Shown here one piece after another: positions 44,106 to 56,208 of a stretch of DNA of 64,000 nucleotides. Origin of the DNA: Capricornis sumatraensis (Eukaryota; Chordata; Mammalia; Artiodactyla; Bovidae); assembly GCF_032405125.1 (NCBI RefSeq), contig NC_091071.1, forward strand, positions 130,772,001 through 130,836,000, given 5' to 3'. The notes below the pieces were generated by a model that worked only from the letters and a program-made list of their open reading frames with translations, was not told where the DNA came from and did no database searches. Made by a program: the position numbers and the translations under genes. The number at the start of each line of letters is the position of its first letter. Position 1 is the first letter of the stretch.

Positions 44106-44639
44106 TCTGCAGCTTCTTTTGTTAAGCACTCTGAAAGAACTGGAAGTTTGCCTGGAATTCTTGTGCAGACCAATCATGGATTTAATCTGAATTAAAGATA
44201 ATGTATTGCTGCTGAATGACACTGGGTCCAATCCAAGCCACCACCCCCAGTAAACTTAATTGAGTAGTCCTGTGTTCTTGGATGACACTGTAGACCTTTT
44301 CTGTAGAACATAAAGGAAGTATTCTGCTATGTGTTATATTCTGCAAGGTTATATCAGCTATAACCTTGATTTCAACAAGAAGGAACTAAATTAGAAAATA
44401 TGCTGGGAAATACATCACCCTTTGTTTATTCTTTGTTAGTCTTATCTCACCATCTCTGACAGAGAGACACCACATATTAGACTTTACTTGTGTTCCTACT
44501 AAGTGTTAGTAGGAACATATAACTTGATTTTTTTCTCTCCCAAGATTGAGTCAAGATGACTTTTTTTTCTTACGTAGTCCCAGAAGAAGCCTTTATCTGA
44601 GTTAATGCAGTCTGCTGTTGCTAGGTTTACTTTCCTTAG
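44106..44639. other. Intron sequence without recognised elements
   Basis: No gene or repeat recognised. Confidence 0.3.
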
Positions 44640-44835
44640 TAGGAACTTAAATCTTTGGGTGACAGCTTGGGCAGAGAAGGAAATGCAAACTTGAGAATTT
44701 GACCTGGGATCCTGGCATCTCATCTTTGTTGCTTACTAACTGTGTGATCATGAGCAAGTTTTAAAACTTTCCTAAGCCTCAGCTTCTTTGTTGATAAAAT
44801 GGGATTTATTGGCTGTTTTGCAAATTTACTGTAAG
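44640..44835 (+). repeat. MIR-type ancient SINE
   Basis: Contains 'tgacctgggatcctggcatc', 'actaactgtgtgatcatgag' and 'cctcagcttctttgttgat', in sense order. Confidence 0.65.
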
Positions 44836-45799
44836 GACCGGTGGTGAGGAATATAATAAGTATATCTATGGATATATTTGAGATATATTTCAAGCTATAC
44901 CTGAAAAAGAGAGGATTTGGCAATCCATTTAACTAGCAGCTCCTCTATTAAAAATTCTGCCTATTGGTCAGTGGTGGAAAGTCTATAACTACAAAAAATT
45001 TAAATACATGGTTTATATGCATTCCTGGTAGCTGTGGTCAGTATTTCCTTCTGAGTGGTTTTTTACCCAGCCTTCCAACATCAGTGTACTAGTGTTATAA
45101 GAATCAGTCCTACTGGCTGCCACCGACTCTTCAGCAAACTGTGTATGACATTCATTCAGTCACATTATCTCCTTCTGTTATCTGAGGATACCTTGCTCAC
45201 AGTTGCTTAGGTTAATGTGTGTGAATGTAGACCATGTCTGGCATCTGAGCTCTGTCATCGATGTATAGCCTTATTCTGTGAGCTACAACTAAAATAAAAA
45301 CAGTGTTAAATCTTTAGGTAATTATATATAAAGAAATTTCTTAGTTATTATAGATTTTGACTTTTTCATTCAAATGAAAAATTGAATTGATACATAATAC
45401 CACATATGCCAGAGCCAGGAAGGAGGTGGACATGGTATCTCATTATTCAATGTTTTTATATTATTAAATCTTTAGATACATGTTGAATGTCTCTGTTGGA
45501 GCCAAGGCCATTGAAATTTGACTCTGCTAACAGCCTTTTTGGCAATACTGATCAAATTTTTTTCATGCCATGATACACTTGGCAAACTTATTTTTAATGA
45601 TTGATTCATTCATCTGCTCATTGATGCTTCTGTTATTTGTGACAAGATTATAATTTGTAATACAGAAATTCAGAAGTGACACAGACATACTTTATACCCA
45701 ATGTACTAAAATTATAATCCCAAATAGAAAGTAGTTGTTATAAGAGGGTTTAGATCTGAGCTAGATGCTTAAAAATGCGTATTGGATAAATGAATGCAT
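44836..45799. other. Intron sequence without recognised elements
   Basis: AT-rich; no gene or repeat recognised. Confidence 0.3.
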
Positions 45800-46320
45800 C
45801 CATGTTTGTAAATGTGTTTCCTGAATACTGCCATACCCCCGGCTTTGTCCTTCTCTCTGTTCCTGGTCTCATGAATAGCACTACCATCCACCTGGCTGTC
45901 ATTGCTAGTGGCCTGGATGTCATCTTTGCTCCCTCCTTCTCTCTCCCATCATATCTGATCTATTATCGTGTTCTCTTGATTCTGTCTCCTGAATAGTTCT
46001 CACTGCTATTCTATTAATAGTTATGGCTACTTCTACGCTTAGCTTCTATTAACCATGGCATCTTCCTCACTGACTTTCTGCCTCCCACAACTTCTTTTTC
46101 CTAATCTATTATCCAGAATAGTAGCTAGAGTCATATTTCTAAAAGGCAAATCTAATTGTATCATTTTTATCCTTAAAACTTTGATGACTTCTCAGTGGCC
46201 CACGAGTAAAGTACAAAACCTTTTCATTTAACTCAGGAAGTTCTGATACAACATAGATCTTCCCTTATCTCTCCAGTTCCATCTCCTACCATTTCCTACG
46301 CTCATATTCCGTTCTGTGGT
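45800..46320. repeat. Probable L2-type ancient LINE fragment
   Basis: Pyrimidine-rich text such as 'aaaactttgatgacttctca', 'agtaaagtacaaaacctttt' and 'ttatctctccagttccatct' resembles the 3' part of L2. Diverged; orientation and family need a library search. Confidence 0.4.
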
Positions 46321-46324
46321 ATGC

Positions 46325-46452
46325 TGTTCTGTGCTTAGTCTCTCAGTCATGTCTGACTCTTTGCAACCCCACGGACTGTAGCCTGCCAGGCTCCTCTGTC
46401 CATGGGGATTCTTCAGGCAAGAATACTGGAGTGAGTTGTGTTGCCCTCCTCA
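46325..46452 (-). mobile_element. Bov-A type SINE monomer, antisense
   Basis: One antisense unit from 'ttagtctctcagtcatgtct' to 'gcaagaatactggagtgag'. No certain target duplication. Confidence 0.75.
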
Positions 46453-47218
46453 TTCTGTTCTATGAGATTACACAATACACACAGCATAGGGCCCTCCTGA
46501 TAGCTGATGAATATATATTAGCTATTCTTATCTCTCACATGGCTTCTCTGAAGGTGGCATAATTGGAAAAAGAAAGTTTTTAGGAGCATTAAACAAGGAG
46601 ATGAGAAGGGAGAGAAACTCATATTTGACAAGAGGATATAATAAATATGGGTAGGTGCTGACAATTAAGTGGATAATGAATACCGTGATAGATAATAAGA
46701 AATTATTAAATCCAGTAAATGCTTGAAAAACCTTTTTGAGGGATGGTTTTTGAAAAATAACTCAGGGTAGCATATGAAAAAGGACTCTGTTGGATCTTAA
46801 GTTTGTTGTTTCCTGAGATTATGATCTAGTTTAGAAAAGTTGCCAGATATTCACTCTTTAAGGTTTACATTGTTTTCCAAAGTTCCCCAAATGGTCATGG
46901 CACTGTTATTAAGTGTTTAGTTGGCTACAGAATTTCCTTAAATTGTGAATTTTAGTCAATGGAATATGATGACTCACAGGGAATGTAACTGTTTTCTGTT
47001 TTAGCTTACTGATCTTTGTGTGGTCAAAAGTCTACATTTCTACTACTCTGAGATTAAAAAGTGTGTATAAAGCTAACATTTTGCGTCTAGTGTGATAAAT
47101 ATTGTTAATAATTTGAGTCTGAATCATTTAGCTCATGCTATAGGGATGAAATAGTGAAAATTTTTCTGGTGCTGTTTTTCTGTGGTATTGTTATAATTGT
47201 TTGAGGATTTGTTTTCAT
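46453..47218. other. Intron sequence without recognised elements
   Basis: No gene or repeat recognised. Confidence 0.3.
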
Positions 47219-48532
47219 TCAGTTCAGTTCAGTTGCTCAGTCATGTCCAACTCTGCAATCCCATGGACCACAGCACGACAGGCCTCCCAGTCCATCCCCA
47301 GCTCCTGGAGCTTATTCAAACTCATGTCCATTGAGTTGGTGATGCCATCCAACCATTTCATCCTCTGTTGTCCCCTTCTCCTCCCACCTTCAATCTTTCC
47401 CAGCATCAGGGTCTTTTCAAGTGAGTCAGTTCTTCGCATCAGGTGGCCAAAGTATTGTAGTTTCAGCGTCAGCATCAGTCCTTCCAATGAATATTCAGGA
47501 TTGATTTCCTTTAGGATGGACTTGTTGGATCTCCTTGCAGTCCAAGGGCCTCTCAAGAGTCTTCACCAACATCACAGTTGAAAAGCATCAATTCTTCGGC
47601 ACTCAACTTTCTTTATAGTCCAACTCTTGTACCCATACATGACTACTGGAAAAACCATAGCTTTGACTAGATGTACCTTTGTTGCAAAGTAATATCTCTG
47701 CTTTTTAATATGCTGTCTAGGTTGGTCATACTTTTCTTCCAAGGAGCAAGTGTCTTTTAATTTCATGGCTGCAGTCACCATCTGCAGTGGTTTTGGAGCC
47801 CCTCAAAATGAAGTCTTTCACTGTTTCCACTGTTTCCCCATCTATTTCCCATGAAGTGATGGGTCCAGATGCCATGATCTTCATTTTCTGAATGTTGAGC
47901 TTTAAGCCAACTTTTTCACTCTTCTCTTTTACTTTCATCAAGAGGCTTTTGAGTTCCTCTTCACTTTCTGCCATAAGGGTGGTGTCATCTGCATATCTGA
48001 GGCTATTGATATTTCTCGCAGCAATCTTGATTCCAGCTTGTGCTTCATCCAGTCAGCATTTCTCATGATGTACTCTGCATAAAAGTTAAATAAGCAGGGT
48101 GACAATATACAGCCTTGATGTAGTTTTTTCCAGTTGTGGAACCAGTCTGTTGTTCCATGTCCAGTTCTAACTGTTGCTTCTTGACCTGCATACAAATTTC
48201 TCAAGAGGCAGGTCAGGTGGTCTGGTATTCCCCTCTCTTTCAGAATTTTCCACAGTTTATTGTGATCCACAGTCAAAGGCTTTGGCATAGTCAATAAAGC
48301 ATAAGTAGATATTTTTCTGGAACTCTCTTGCTTTTTTGATGATCCAACAAATGTTGGCGATTTGATCTCTAGTTTCTCTGCCTTTTCTAAATCCAGCTTG
48401 AACATCTGAAAGTTCACTGTTCACATACTGTTGAAGCCTGGCTTGGAGGATTTTGAGCATAACTTTGCTAGCGTGTGAGATGAGTGCAACTGTGCAGTAG
48501 TTTGAGCATTCTTTGGCATTGCCTATCTTTAG
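47219..48532 (-). mobile_element. BovB copy, 5'-truncated, decayed RT
   Basis: 1.3 kb of BovB on the minus strand with the 3' end at 47219. RT pieces such as LRNLYAGQEATVRTGHG and HQGCILSPCLFNFYAEY are present, but frameshifts at about 47770 and 47950-48070 break the frame across the catalytic motif C region. It is inactive. Confidence 0.88.
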
Positions 48533-49423
48533 TTTGGAATAGATAGAGTTTTTGAAAATATCAATATTTCAGTGATACTGTGTGAAACTTTGTGTAAGAG
48601 ATTGGTTGGTTTATCTGATACCTTTTGTTGAATATCTTTCGAATAGTATAAATACTATATAAAGGATTATCTTACATTGTAGAGGTATTTTGATCATCAA
48701 AATTACCTTTGAACTCAAAACTTAAGAAAACTGACAGTAAAAAACAAAATGTGCAAAACATTTTATTTAATAGCTTTGAATTTTAAAATTGAATTCAACA
48801 TTTTAATTTTCTCTGATTCAATGTATGTTTGATTAAGTAGAATTGTTACTTAGTGTAGGATTTAAAAATTCTTATGTCTGGGTGATAACGACTTAATAAT
48901 CAAGTATGGATTTTGGAAAAACATTCAGTAATGGTAATTTAGATGTTTAAAGATAAATCTTTTAAGTCTTCTCACTGCTTTACCATATTAAACAAACCTT
49001 TGTAAAAGTATCCACAGGATAATGTGAAATACACATGTTTGGGCAAAATATTGATTGCTCTGATCACTGTTATAATTACATACATAAGCCAATAATTGGC
49101 TATTCTAATTACTATGATTTGGGTAAAAGTACATACTAAAAGCTGTTATGCTCCTTAAGTAGCATATCAAGAATAAATGGTAAATACCTTTACCCTTCCT
49201 AAAATAATTCTATAAATATACTGTATACCTTAAACTTATACAGTGATGTATATCAATTATTTTTCAATGAAACTGTAAAAATTCACATAAGCAGCATGTA
49301 GTTTTTCATTATAAGTATGTCCTATGCAAAGATTGTTCATTGTTTATCTGAATTTCAAATTTAACTGGCATCTTGTATTTGTTAAGTTTGGCAATCCTAG
49401 CTGTAGGTGATTGGGTGAAACAT
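48533..49423. other. Intron sequence without recognised elements
   Basis: AT-rich; no gene or repeat recognised. Confidence 0.3.
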
Positions 49424-49435
49424 AGGTAACAGTAA

Positions 49436-49620
49436 GTGAAAGTGAAAGTGGCTCAGTTGTGTCTGACTTTTTGTGACCCCATGACTGTATAGTCCATGGA
49501 ATTCTCCAGGCAAGGATAATGGAGTGGGTAGCTTTTCCCTTCTCCAGGGGATCTTCCCAACGCAGGGATCGAACCCAGGTCTCCCACATTGCAGGCAGAT
49601 TCTTTACCAGCTGAGCCACA
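49436..49620 (-). mobile_element. Bov-tA SINE, antisense, with 12-bp target-site duplication
   Basis: Antisense tail to tRNA head ('accagctgagccacaa'). Flanks AGGTAACAGTAA at 49424-49435 and 49621-49632 are identical. Confidence 0.9.
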
Positions 49621-49832
49621 AGGTAACAGTAAAGGAATATTTTTCTTTTGAAAGTGAATTTTTCTGTAAAATTTCTCCAGAATCAGATAAAGAATATCTT
49701 GGTCACCAAGCTGCTAAGTCAGTCTAGAGCTTGTATCTGAACCCAGGGAATTAGTCTTAAGAGCTATACTTTATTAATAATTCCCACATACTGGTGTTTG
49801 TGTTAGAGAAGTTAAAAGTACTGTGATTCTAG

Positions 49833-49949
49833 GGGGTTTCCTGGTTGCCTGGTGGTTAGGGTTCTGGGCTTTCACTACTGTGGCCTAGGTTCAATCCTTG
49901 GTCAGGGAGCTGAGATTCTGAAGCCATGTAGTACAGTCGAAAAAAAAAA
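49833..49949 (+). mobile_element. CHR-type SINE
   Basis: Head 'tttcctggttgcctggtgg', body 'aggttcaatccttggtcagg', A-run at 49940-49949. Confidence 0.75.
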
Positions 49950-50399
49950 GTAATTCTTATGTTTTGCATTTTCTATCCTGTATTATAATGAGGTTTCGCA
50001 CTATTAGAGTCATTAAAATACATCTTTTATTTTACCTTTAGAATTTAACTCAGTAAATTGATTTTTTTTTCATTTCTAGTTAGGTATTTTGGACTTTTGA
50101 ATTTTCAAAAAACACATAGATTTTAGCTGTCCAATTTTAAACAATGTTATTAGTTTAACCAAATGTTTTTGTTTGCTGCATGATTAATAATGCTTTGCTT
50201 TTAACTTTCCTGTTAAGACTGAATTACTGTGCTTGTACCATGGAACTGGGAGGCAGCTATGATTTGAACTGCATACTCTTCTGCTTGTTTCTTTAGCTTG
50301 GCTGGCCTTTGCCTCTTCTGCTGCAGGCATCCATCATCCAGTGCTCTTTCCATGCTATAGGACACAATTTTTCCCCCATGAATGACAGTAGTTACCCTT
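49950..50399. other. Intron sequence without recognised elements
   Basis: No gene or repeat recognised. Confidence 0.3.
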
Positions 50400-50407
50400 T
50401 ATGACCT

Positions 50408-50654
50408 GCTGCTGCTGCTGCTAAGTCACTTCAGTCATGTCCGACTCTGTGCGACTCCATAGACAGCAGCCCACCAGGCTCCCCCGTCCCTGGGATTCTC
50501 CAGGCAAGAATACCGGAGTGGGTTGCCATTTCCTTCTCCAATTCGTGAAAGTGAAGTCACTCAGTTGTGTCCTACTCTTAGCGACCCATGGACTGCAGCC
50601 TACCAGGCTCCTCCATCCTTGGGATTTTCCAGGCAAGAGTACTGGAGTGGGGTG
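50408..50654 (-). mobile_element. Bov-A2-like dimeric SINE with (CTG)n start
   Basis: Two antisense units. The short flank ATGACCT at 50401-50407 recurs at 50655-50661. The second unit stops early, after 'actggagtggggtg'. Confidence 0.8.
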
Positions 50655-50661
50655 ATGACCT

Positions 50662-51424
50662 AGCCCTCATTAATAATTAGGCAGGTACCACATATGAGAT
50701 CTTCATATGATCATTCACATGAATGGTCTTCATTCATTCATTCATTTATAAATATAAATGCATAAAATCTGATAGTCACAAAAAACGTGAAACTAGAACT
50801 ATTAAAATATGAATATGAAAAACATTGTAAGCTATACTGGTTAAAAATAATTTCTTGAGAATTATTGAAATGACTTAGCCTAATTATTTTATTTTTTAAT
50901 ATCTTTTTTGTTTTTTCCACTCTAATAGAACCTTTCTTTAAAAGGAAACCTGATAGTAATACCAATTTAGGACATTCAAGAATAAAGAAGATACTTTGAT
51001 AAATAACAGAAACACAGACCAGGAGCTATTATTTAAAAAGATAAGGGCTTATTTACTAATTAATCAATTTAATTAAACATGTTGATGTTGGATTATATCA
51101 ATAAATGGACTAAATTTTTTTCAGAGTTTTTTCCTTAGTCTACATTTTATATTTTAAAAACAAACTCTATGAAAGAATCTAATGTGATTCTAATGAGTGG
51201 TGTAAAATAGTATCAATTATAGTGATATATTTGTGTTTAAACATTTATCATTATTTCAGTATACAACTTCAGATAATATCTTGAAATCTCTCAAATGACA
51301 ATCATACAATTGAAATATCCATGATTTAAAAGCCTTCTGAACTCTATATTAAAATCATAGAATTTGTAGGAAACCAACAAAATGGGTATGATGTTGAATG
51401 GTATTTTCTTTTTGTTGTATATGC
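50662..51424. other. Intron sequence without recognised elements
   Basis: AT-rich; no gene or repeat recognised. Confidence 0.3.
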
Positions 51425-51638
51425 TAAGCTGCGTCAGTCCTGTCCAACTCTTTGAGACCCTGTGGATTGTAGCCCGCCAGGCTCCTCAGTCCATGAGATT
51501 CTCCAGGCAAGAATACTGGAGTGGGTTGCCATTGCTTCCTCCAGAGATCTTCCCAAGCCAGGGATCGAACCTGTGTCTCGTATGTCTCCTGCACTGGCAA
51601 GTGGGTTCTTTACCACTAGTGCCACCAGGGAAGCCCCT
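51425..51638 (-). mobile_element. Bov-tA SINE, antisense
   Basis: Antisense tail and body, with a small insertion in the body, then tRNA head ending 'gtgccaccagggaagcccc'. Confidence 0.8.
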
Positions 51639-52330
51639 CAAAACATAGATTCACGATTTTAACTGTTTTTAAATATACAGTTTACTGGCATTAAGTACAT
51701 TCACGTTATTGTGCAATGATTACCACTGTCCATCATCAGAACCTTTTTATCATTCCAAATTAAAAGTTCTTCAGCAGGGGTCAACACTGTCACCACCCTG
51801 GTGGAGAACAAGAAGGCGCAGCTGGTGGTGATCCTCACGATGTGGATCCCATCGAGCTCGTGGTCTTCTTGCCCGCCCTGTGCCGCAAGAAGGGGGTTCC
51901 CTACTGCATCATCAAGGGCAAGGCCCGGCAGGGCTGCCTGGTCCACAGGAAGACGTGCACCACCGTAGCCTTCACACAAGTCAACTCGAAGGACAAGAGT
52001 GCCCTGGCTAAAGCTGGTGGAAGCCATCAGGACCAATTACGACGACAGATACGATGAGATCCGTCGTCACTGGGGAGGCAGTGTCCTGGGGCCGAAGTCA
52101 GTGGCTCGCACTGCCAAGCTGGAAAAGGCAAAGGCCAAAGAACTGGCCACCAGGCTGGGCTGAGTGTACACTACTGAGTTTTCCGTACATAAAAGTAATA
52201 AAAAAGATTCTTAAAAAAAAAAAAAAAAGTTCTTCCCCATTAAACAGTCACTCTCCATTCTCTTCTCCCTCCCATTTGTGGCAACCACCATTCTACTGTC
52301 TGTTTTTGTGAATTTGTGAAGGCTATTTTC
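51639..52330 (-). mobile_element. Old L1 3' UTR fragment, antisense, split by the RPL7A retropseudogene
   Basis: 'tacagtttactggcattaag' and 'cacgttattgtgcaatgat' on the left continue as 'ccatttgtggcaaccaccat' on the right of the pseudogene, the usual order of a mammalian L1 3' end in antisense. Confidence 0.7.
51773..52224 (+). pseudogene. RPL7A: RPL7A (eL8) processed pseudogene, 5'-truncated
   Basis: RPL7A is a large-subunit ribosomal protein. This copy matches roughly the last 130 of 266 residues: VNTVTTLVENKKAQL, then DPIELVVFLPALCRK, VPYCIIKGKA, VHRKTCTTVAFTQVN, DEIRRHWGG and KAKAKELATRLG, followed by TGA at 52161-52163 and a short 3' UTR with poly-A (52213 onward). There is a one-base loss near 51829 and a one-base gain near 52011, so it cannot encode the protein. 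Flanks AAAAGTTCTTC at 51762-51772 and 52225-52235 form a target-site duplication. Numerous RPL7A retropseudogenes exist in mammals. Confidence 0.93.
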
Positions 52331-52384
52331 AATAGTGCTAACAATTGATAGTGATATGAGCAGCACAAGAAGGTGGGAAAAATC

Positions 52385-52570
52385 AGAAATTGGAATCAAA
52401 CCCTTTCTGTCATTCTCTACCTAGTAATTTAGACCCAATTGTCTGACCTCTGTGAGCATCAATCTCCTCACCTCTAAAATGAAACTAAGCCTTTACTGTG
52501 CTTTAGGGAGGATAAGATGAGATAATGTATGTAAAGTATCTGGCTTCAGACTATTATTGTATATATGGAA
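52385..52570 (+). repeat. MIR-type ancient SINE
   Basis: 'gcatcaatctcctcacctct', 'aaaatgaaactaagcc' and 'gatgagataatgtatgtaaa' are in sense MIR order. Confidence 0.65.
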
Positions 52571-53967
52571 TGTTCTGAAAATATTAACTTATTTTTTTCA
52601 GCTAGACAGTTTTTAAATGACTTCTGCAAGAGCTAGTAAAAAATAGCTTAATATTAGGGCATTGTAAATTCAAATCTACCTATTACCCACATGGTTTACA
52701 TGACATTTTTTTTTTTTAACCTGGGAAAATGGAAATTGCAAGTTATTGCATTTTACAAACTAAAATTTTAAACAGTTGTTTTATATATCTACAGAAATAA
52801 AAATTTTAGCTTCTGCTGGTAGAAAACTAAATAGTGCTTAAACTCATGAATTTTATTTTTAAAAAATCATTATCTATTTCTCCTATTCAAATTATACTGT
52901 TCGTAAACAATCCGTGTTCATTTGTCCAACTGACTAATTGTCACTTTCATCTTACAACATGTAGAGGAAATAAAAAGAGGTTTAATTTAAGTTTACCAAA
53001 ATTTTGTTAACTCTGGTAAGGATTTATAAAGCAAGTATGTATTATAGGAATCATAGTGTATTAAAAACAGCCACTCAAATAATCAAGGTGTGCAAATTTA
53101 GCCAAACTTTTAAGTTACATATTCAACTATTTTTCATATACCTCTTGACAAGTATTTACTGAGAAATTTCTTGTTGTAAAGTATTCAAAACTAGTTTCTA
53201 TGAGGGATAAAGAGTCTAAATTATGGTCTCTTTCCTCCAAAGAGTTTACAGTCAGTCCCCTTGGAAAGGGTTCCATCTGTGCATTAAGGTTGTAGTTTAG
53301 TAAATTCAAGGACGTCGGTTCTGAGAGAAAGATGACAGTTTAGGCTGCAGCCATGTTGTGGCTTCATCTCAGGATGAAGATGAGATCCTCATTTAAATGA
53401 GGCCCTGGGACTCAGACAAAAGACAAGAGAGTTAATTACATGAATGGTTTTTTGCACACTAATGAAAAAAGCAGAATATTGACACAATTTGTAAACCTTG
53501 TTCCCTAAATAATAAGTATATTTTAAATGTTCAACAAAAGGTTCAAGTTTAATAATAATTTTCAGATGTTATTTCTCTCTGTGGTCTCCACTTGCTTAGC
53601 TATTATCTTTTATTAAAGATAGAAGAACCTGTGTTTGAAGGGAATCAGAAATATATTAAGATTGCACCTCAAGCTCAGTCCACTTCAGGCCACTTATCTT
53701 CTCCACTTCTTTCATACAGATGGGCGCCAAAAATCCAGCTGGGCTGCATTAAGGGTGGGAGTCAAAGGATGGGGTATGTAGAGCTAGGATTGAATGGGGC
53801 AAATGGAAAGGCTTCTAACAATGACAGGGGGATGAACCAGTGATGCACCTAAATGAGTGGAGCATTTCAATACACACATTTAGAGAATAACACTGTTAGC
53901 TAAAACTAGATTTCTGGAAAAAATTTTGGTACTTTCTTCCAAAAGCTGTGTTGGTCCTTAGTGATCA
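52571..53967. other. Intron sequence without recognised elements
   Basis: AT-rich; no gene or repeat recognised. Confidence 0.3.
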
Positions 53968-54464
53968 TGTTGCAAGAAGGAGGACCCCTTCCAGGGCCTG
54001 AAACTGGGCTCTTGTCTAACACTCAGAAATGAACTGTCCGAGGAGACACACGTGCTGATGAAGCAAGAGATTTTATTGGGAAAGAGCACCCGCGTGGAGA
54101 GCAGCAGGGTAGGGGAACCCAGGAGAACAGCTCTGCCACATGGCTTACAGTCTCAGGTTTTATGGTGATGAGATTAGTTTCCGGGTTGTCTTTTGCCAAT
54201 CATTCTAACTCAAGAGTCCTTCCTGGTAGTGCACGCCTTGTTCAGCCAAGATGAATGCCAGAGAGGATTCCGGGAGGTGGTCGGACATGTGGTGTCTCAT
54301 TTTGACCTTTCCCGAAATCTTCCGGTTGGTGGAGGCTTGGTTGGTGGAGGCTTATTAGTTTTGTGTTCCTTACCAGGATCTCCTGTTCTAAAACAACGCA
54401 TGCAAATGGTTGCTATGGTGCCTGGCCAGGGTCTGCGGTTTCAATCAGTGTGCTTCCGCTAACA
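53968..54464 (-). mobile_element. Solo LTR of an endogenous retrovirus (probably class I)
   Basis: 497 bp, minus strand, with canonical ends: TGTTAGCGG at the 5' end (54464 leftward) and TTGCAACA at the 3' end (53968). A TATA-like CATAAAAC lies near 54154-54161 and the AATAAA signal at 54072-54077, giving a plausible U3-R-U5 order. The 4-bp flanks ATCA (53964-53967 and 54465-54468) are a target-site duplication of the size typical of gammaretrovirus-like elements. No internal viral sequence remains: recombination between two LTRs is the usual origin. The + strand ORF at 54193-54462 is just antisense LTR. Confidence 0.8.
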
Positions 54465-54468
54465 ATCA

Positions 54469-56196
54469 TAGGAATCATTTGGTTCATAATGAATGTGGAA
54501 GGAAACTTTCATTCTAATTAAAATATTGTGCAGTTTAGCATCATCAGGGAAGGAAAACAGAAGCAGTATTTCTGTTTGAAATTGAGGGCTGCTTCGTCAA
54601 ATTATATTTTTCAAAGAACAAAAAGTCATTCATAAATGGAATTTAGCTATGCATGTAATAATTCCTGTATCCCCAAATTTGTATGTGATGCTTAAGATTT
54701 TCTTTCCTCAGTGGCTGAAATTGGCCCGTTAATCAAAGATGAAAATACCTAGCATCTAAACTGCTTAAAGGACCAACGTATTTCTGAAGAAGCCCACCCT
54801 GGGGGCTGTGGATTTGTTTGAGTTATATTGATTCTCTTGATGTTGGCAAATCATCTTTCAGGGTTTGAATTACCCTTTGGCTTTCTAAAGAGGTCAAATT
54901 TGGTAAGCTGGCTTTTGCTGTTCTTACTTAGAAAGGAGAGCCAGTGTGATTCTACATTTGAAAAGTTTTTAGATTCTCCAAAGAAAAGTACTTAACTAAC
55001 TAATGAATCATAAAAGTTCTAATACTTTTCATTGTTAGTATTTAAATTTCACTTGGTAGTGGCAGAAAAAGTCTAGACAGTGGCTATTTCCTGTTTTAGT
55101 GATGGGAAAGGAGATTTTCCAGGAAATGAATGACTTTCTAATTTGAGAAATATTAATTACAAAGAACATGATCATGCTCTCAGTTTCTTTTAGGGAAAAA
55201 AATCAAAAAATAAAAAAAAGTGTTTAAAAAGCCTGCTGTTTGTATTAGGTACTTCTGTACCGTTAGGACCTAAGTCTGGAGACAATGTTTAAAGAAAATA
55301 AAAACATATGCATCACAGAATGATTGAAATTTGCCTTTAAGGGGGTAGGTTGCAATGGAGATTCTGCTTGGTACCCTTCTTGTTTGGTTTTATAAGGGAT
55401 ACTTGAAGTTGGCAGCAGAGGAACTGACTTGGTTTTACATGGCTGTGTCAGTAATATGAGCCAGAGTTGACCACATCCTGACCCACAGTGGTGTAGTTGT
55501 AATTGACCCATGAATGACTTTCTCCCCGATTCATCTAAAGAGACCACTTTGAGAATTCTCTTAGTAACTGAAGAAATGGAAATATGAGAACTAGTAAAAT
55601 TGTAAAGATAAACAGTCCATTGTTTTGTTGCATCCGCATTCAAGTGGAAGACTACTCAGTGCAAAAGGTATTGAATCCCTAATGGCTGTTGTCAATTTTT
55701 ATAAAAGAAAAATTTAGTATCATATTATTTCTTCTTGTATCACTGTTTGAATAGCAGTTGTTCTCAACACTACTGTAAATACTCAAAGAGAAAAGCATTT
55801 TACTAACACAAGATTTATTACTATCTCTCTGTCAACTGTGTACAGGGTAGTTTTATAGAAAACTTTGAAAACAACCTTTAGAAATAGTCCGGACTCATAG
55901 TTCATGTCAAACAAACTTATATTCTAAATAATTCTAACAAGCCACATTAATATGAAATGCAAGAATATGGTGTAATACAAAGTAAAATGAAGTTTAAAGA
56001 AACAAGTTTTATATTTCATTACTCTAGGGAGTCCTTTAAGCCAGTTAGACTACTCAGAGAAATTGCTGATGTACTATTAAAAATCATTGCATTTGTTTGT
56101 CCCAAAGCTGCATTTTCATTTCTTTTGTCATTTTAACCTTTGGAGAGTATAGCTAGAAATGGCTGTTAGAGGTGAATTCTAGGAAAATAAATGGAA
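54469..56196. other. Intron sequence without recognised elements
   Basis: No gene or repeat recognised. A 126-residue minus ORF at 55263-55643 has no recognisable domain. Confidence 0.3.
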
Positions 56197-56208
56197 AGAG
56201 AAACTCAG

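Noticed and set aside
51842..52057. 71-residue ORF matching ribosomal protein eL8
   Set aside because: A fragment of the frameshifted RPL7A retropseudogene, not a gene.
54193..54462. 89-residue + ORF
   Set aside because: It is the antisense strand of the solo LTR, with no coding resemblance.
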